Origin: a virus
Length of the DNA stretch: 53,544 bases
Virus record (IMG/VR): IMGVR_UViG_3300028025_005543
Location: 1-53,544 of that record
Direction: 5' to 3' (one strand)
How positions within the stretch are numbered: position 1 is the stretch's first letter; the number at the start of each line of letters is the position of its first letter. This document shows, piece by piece, positions 50,437 to 53,544 of the stretch. A program made the position numbers and the translations under genes. Under the pieces are notes generated by a model, which saw only the letters and a program-made list of their open reading frames with translations, was not told where the DNA came from and searched no databases.

Positions 50437-52458
50437 TTAGTAAATCGAATTCCAGGCTCCGTGAGTTTCTTCAAATGCAATTTCATGGCGGACTTTTCCA
50501 TGCAAGTTCGTGTACATCTCAATAATTTCTTTCTTGAGCGACTCGTGTCTTGCTTCTTCACCTGGGGTGTTGATTGCATTGATGATGGCATTCTTTACTT
50601 GCGAGTACATATCGGCATTAATCTGCTTAATGTTCTCAATGTGGCGGTAAACCTTCACACTGATATCAAGCGAACTCCAGTTTGCATTTGGCTGTCTGAT
50701 TTCAATGGCATCTTTGACGATTGCTGAAAGCACTGGTTTGATGTCATCTTCTAGTTGCTTATCCCAGACATCAGGGTTGATGATTGACTCGGCATCAAGT
50801 GTCCCTGCAAATAGTGCTTTGCGTGACTTAATCCCATTTGCCTTTTCCATGACAACACGTTGTTGTCTTTCAAGAACTCGCTCAAGGGAGCGGTCAAGAA
50901 TTTCAACCCATCTGTCAAGAGTTCTAGACAAGTCCTCAGACTTGAACTGCATCGGCCCACTTGCTGAAGCCATCCCCTCTGGGAGAGGTGCTGTTGCAGT
51001 TTCGGGTGCGCCCATAGGTGGAGCGATTTCTCCGGGATTTGCACCCATTCCACTTGTTGCTGCAGCCAATGCACCAGCCATCGTGTTCGGGTCAAGACCA
51101 CTTGGAGGTGCTCCCTCAACTGGTGGCATTCCCGGAGGCATTGCCCCTTCTGGCGGTGGCATTCCAGGTGCTCCCGGCGCCCCAGGTGCTCCACCAGCCA
51201 TCATCGGTGGCTCTTCCATCTTCTTCTTAGTGTTGGCAATTGGCGTCAAGTTTGGATTCAATAGAAGCGAGTCAGCAAGGTCAGCTTCAACTTCCTTGCG
51301 ACCACTAAGCAATCTGTATTCATTGACACTGATTACACCCTGTGATAATTCTTCTTTCAAATATCTTTCACGCTCTTGTTTGTAGAGCATGAGGACAGGA
51401 ACCTCGCTTGTATCAAAGTCAACGTAGTTGACAGGGTCAAGTTCGTCAAGTGCTCGTGCAAGAGGCTCAAGGTGGGGAAGCATTGTCTCTGTCCAGAACA
51501 CGCGGATTTCTTCTCCAGCATTGCTGAAGGTTCTTCCTGCAGCATTGCCGATTACCGTTTCAGGAACACCGAATGCAGCGAGAATTTCTTCTTTTGTAAT
51601 CTGGCGCATCTGAATATAAGCGGCATCTCTTGGACTAGCAGAAACATCAACAAAATCAACTCCATCGTCTGCTGACAGAACTGTCGTTCTGCCCGTTGTT
51701 GCAAGGTTTCCTCTGAATCGACTCTTCAATTCTTCTTTATCGTCGTCATCAATTTCGCCCTTAACAACCAAGAGGCTTCCCGGACGACCATCATTCATTA
51801 GGAAGTTTCTGTTGTACAACTTTGCAAAGTTCTCAATTTCAATTGCAATTCCAGCTGATTCCATTGGTGTTAATGAGAGGTATGGGTCAAGTGGGTGTGG
51901 TCTTCTTACCCATACAACATCTTCAGGCTTGAGAATTACTGGCTCTCCGTTTGGCATCATCACTTCGTAACCAGAAACGAATTTCTTTGGACACGGGATT
52001 GGTGATGTTGCTTGAGGTGGCAATAGGTTTAGACCAATAATGTCTCCATCGCGCCCACGAACCTTTTCAATGAATGCCCCACGAGTTCCAAGGAGTAATT
52101 GCGATGAAAGTCTGTAGCGGAAGATAAATGAGTTTTCGCCAATGTTTGACTTAGTGTTAAGAACTTCAAGCAGGGTTGAATTTTCTGCCTTCTTGCCAAC
52201 AAGGATTTCTCCATCTGGAGAGTTGTCTTTTCTCAAAATAATTGGAAGTCTTGCTTGGTTGCCTGCAATTACGTCAATGCATCTGGCCACCCAAGTAACT
52301 CGTTGCATTCCTTCTCGGTACGCACGTTCAATGTCCCATGAGTCCTTGTATGGCTTGCCGGTAAAAGACTGATTTTGCGCTACGGGCGCACCGGGTCCAA
52401 TGAGTGCCTTGGAGTTAATATTGTTGAGGGCTTTATTTGAACCTGTGTTCCATGCCAT
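50437..52458 (-). CDS. Portal protein, HK97 family
   Basis: The 673-residue protein forms the dodecameric DNA-entry channel at the head vertex. It matches HK97-type portals: WDIERAYREGMQRVTWVARCIDVIA, RLSSQLLLGTRGAFIEKVRG, LPPQATSPIPC, VVWVRRPHPLDPYLSLTPMESAG, FLMNDGRPGSLLVVKG, and the conserved AFGVPETVIGN with AGRTFSNAGEEIRVFWTETMLPHLEPLA. A Pro/Gly/Met-rich linker (about 405-480) separates the core from a helical C-terminal extension (DRWVEILDRSLERVLERQQR...). Stands first in the minus-strand head operon, followed by the protease fusion. The ATG has only a weak AGG site upstream. Confidence 0.92.
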   Translation of the reverse strand: MAWNTGSNKALNNINSKALIGPGAPVAQNQSFTGKPYKDSWDIERAYREGMQRVTWVARCIDVIAGNQARLPIILRKDNSPDGEILVGKKAENSTLLEVLNTKSNIGENSFIFRYRLSSQLLLGTRGAFIEKVRGRDGDIIGLNLLPPQATSPIPCPKKFVSGYEVMMPNGEPVILKPEDVVWVRRPHPLDPYLSLTPMESAGIAIEIENFAKLYNRNFLMNDGRPGSLLVVKGEIDDDDKEELKSRFRGNLATTGRTTVLSADDGVDFVDVSASPRDAAYIQMRQITKEEILAAFGVPETVIGNAAGRTFSNAGEEIRVFWTETMLPHLEPLARALDELDPVNYVDFDTSEVPVLMLYKQERERYLKEELSQGVISVNEYRLLSGRKEVEADLADSLLLNPNLTPIANTKKKMEEPPMMAGGAPGAPGAPGMPPPEGAMPPGMPPVEGAPPSGLDPNTMAGALAAATSGMGANPGEIAPPMGAPETATAPLPEGMASASGPMQFKSEDLSRTLDRWVEILDRSLERVLERQQRVVMEKANGIKSRKALFAGTLDAESIINPDVWDKQLEDDIKPVLSAIVKDAIEIRQPNANWSSLDISVKVYRHIENIKQINADMYSQVKNAIINAINTPGEEARHESLKKEIIEMYTNLHGKVRHEIAFEETHGAWNSIY

Positions 52459-52460
52459 AA

Positions 52461-52643
52461 TTATTCAAGACCTAACAAGAATCCGACTATTCCACATGCC
52501 AAACCTGCGACTATCAATCCAGCTGGAGGGAATATGAAACCAGCACCGATTGCTGTTAATAGTATAAATGACAGCATTAAAAAATTAGCGATATAACTAC
52601 GGTTTATTAAAACAAGCCTGAGTCTTGCAAATATTCTTTTCAT
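52461..52643 (-). CDS. Small two-helix membrane protein
   Basis: From the ATG at 52643 (AGGA eight bases upstream) the 60-residue protein starts MKRIFARLRLVLINRS. Two hydrophobic helices follow (about residues 18-34, IANFLMLSFILLTAIGAG, and 36-57, IFPPAGLIVAGLACGIVGFLLG). A GTG two codons earlier sits too close to the ribosome binding site. Topology resembles a small holin, but it lies next to the portal gene and I leave its role open. Confidence 0.7.
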   Translation of the reverse strand: MKRIFARLRLVLINRSYIANFLMLSFILLTAIGAGFIFPPAGLIVAGLACGIVGFLLGLE

Positions 52644-52711
52644 GCGCACCGTCCTACATTACCCGATTAGTGTGTTCTAATCTAGAACAACAATTTTTAT
52701 TTGGAGATTAA

Positions 52712-53544
52712 ATGCCTAACTGGGGTGAAATTCTTGAATACCTCGAACCGAAGGAGCCTTTGTATTGTCCTGAAGAAGGTTCACTTAATCAGCGAGCATT
52801 TCTAAGATACTACGGATTAGAAGCATTATTCGGTGGTGCTGCTGGTGGTGGTAAGTCTTCAGCCTTATTAATGGCTGCCCTTCAGTATGTTGATGTCCCT
52901 GGTTACTCAGCAATTCTTTTCCGTCGAACATTTGCCGACTTGTCACTCCCTGGTGCTCTTATGGACCGCTTTAAGTCTTGGGTTTCCAATTATGACGATG
53001 TTCATTGGAATAACAACAGCTTTCAAGCCACATTTCCATCTGGAGCAAGAATTTCTTTCGGTTATTTAAATAACGTCGGTGACTATCTTCGTTACAAGGG
53101 TTCTGAGTTCCAATTCATTGGAATGGACGAGGTAACCGAAATTCGAGAATCTGACTATCGCTACCTCTTCTCCCGTTTGCGTCGTCCTGCTGGTGGTCCA
53201 CTTTCTCAGGTTCCTTTGAGAATGCGTTCTGCATCAAACCCTGCCCCCAATTGGGTTAGACAGCGTTTCATCGTTGAGGGAAAGAGCGAGGGAAGAATTT
53301 TCGTCCCCTCAAGACTGACGGATAACCCTGGAATTGATGCTGAGTCATATCGCCAAGCACTATCCGCCCTTGACCCTGTGGAAAGAAGAAGACTTGAAGA
53401 AGGAGACTGGTGGGCTACGACCCTAGGAAGCCTCTTTGACCGTACTGCAATGGTCATTCTTGATGAAAATGAAATTCCCCAAATAACTTCAGCGGCACGA
53501 GTTGTGAGATTCTGGGACTTGGCAGCCACAGAGCCATCTCCAAC
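52712..53544 (+). CDS. Terminase large subunit (partial, right edge)
   Basis: This is the first 277 residues of the DNA-packaging motor. The ATPase domain shows Walker A FGGAAGGGKSSALLMAALQYV (about 41-49) and Walker B QFIGMDEVTE (about 134-143), with the coupling RLRRPAGG and SASNPAPNW segments. The frame continues to the edge, where RFWDLAATEPS begins the RNase H-like nuclease domain with its first catalytic Asp (about 269). GGAG five bases upstream of the ATG is a clear ribosome binding site. It reads divergently from the portal operon, an unusual arrangement, as terminase normally precedes portal on the same strand. Confidence 0.93.
   Translation, partial: MPNWGEILEYLEPKEPLYCPEEGSLNQRAFLRYYGLEALFGGAAGGGKSSALLMAALQYVDVPGYSAILFRRTFADLSLPGALMDRFKSWVSNYDDVHWNNNSFQATFPSGARISFGYLNNVGDYLRYKGSEFQFIGMDEVTEIRESDYRYLFSRLRRPAGGPLSQVPLRMRSASNPAPNWVRQRFIVEGKSEGRIFVPSRLTDNPGIDAESYRQALSALDPVERRRLEEGDWWATTLGSLFDRTAMVILDENEIPQITSAARVVRFWDLAATEPSP

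Noticed and set aside
1-53544. Integrase, excisionase, transposase or phage repressor indicating a temperate phage
   Set aside because: No tyrosine or serine recombinase motifs, DDE transposase or repressor-operator module were found; absence within a partial genome is not proof of a lytic lifestyle.

Overview
This window is part of the genome of an uncultivated tailed bacteriophage (Caudoviricetes, HK97-type head) that probably infects an actinobacterium. The phage assignment rests on a large terminase (right edge), an HK97-family portal, an S78-type prohead protease, an HK97-fold major capsid protein, a lysis-like cluster and a secreted lysozyme-fold protein. The actinobacterial host is an inference from a WhiB-family Fe-S regulator (a family confined to Actinobacteria and their phages) and from many genes whose start codon lies 6-8 nt after a TANNNT-like -10 element, the signature of leaderless transcripts. 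No integrase, repressor, tRNA, CRISPR array or insertion sequence was recognised. No tail genes are present, so the genome continues beyond both edges.

Layout. 0-3.2 kb: the end of a helicase-like gene, small unknown genes and a secreted lysozyme-fold protein. 3.3-8.0 kb, plus strand: single-stranded DNA-binding protein, WhiB, Toprim/RecA-like primase-helicase, a terminase-small-subunit-like HTH protein and small zinc or ribbon-helix-helix proteins. 8.0-15.6 kb, minus strand: low-complexity structural-type proteins and a 2055-residue modular protein. 16-19.2 kb: an Fe(II)/2-oxoglutarate oxygenase, a structured leader, small membrane proteins, and a holin-like / Cys-rich / lipoprotein / membrane cluster. 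19.3-25.9 kb: decoration-like protein, DUF932 protein, possible PD-(D/E)XK nuclease, B12-dependent ribonucleotide reductase, thermonuclease. 25.9-52.5 kb, minus strand: the head module read right to left: portal, prohead protease fused to a giant 4307-residue protein, acidic Cys-motif protein, 1480-residue metallopeptidase protein, several small proteins, and the major capsid protein. 52.7 kb to the edge, plus strand: large terminase.

Most unusual feature. The usual portal-protease-capsid core is inflated to more than 26 kb. The prohead protease is the N-terminus of a 4307-residue protein in which about 23 copies of a GFASRG-like hexapeptide punctuate modules that include an ArdC-like antirestriction/metallopeptidase unit, three KTSC domains, a WYL-like domain and many short acidic repeats. 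The same hexapeptide occurs five times in the separate 2055-residue protein, between three HExxH metallopeptidase domains, a second WYL-like domain and a DEDDh exonuclease. Both giants also share an Asp-rich calcium-loop-like motif. My working hypothesis is a capsid-internal polyprotein system: cargo is packaged in the head, perhaps cut at the GFASRG sites, and injected to counter host defences. The modules and repeats are visible in the sequence; cleavage, packaging and injection are inference.

Other points. Word composition (TCGA, CCCGG, TCCCG) changes abruptly inside the 2055-residue gene near 13.56 kb, pointing to mosaic assembly. Several real genes shorter than 60 codons are reported, including a 41-residue protein with eight cysteines whose start overlaps the stop of a holin-like gene.
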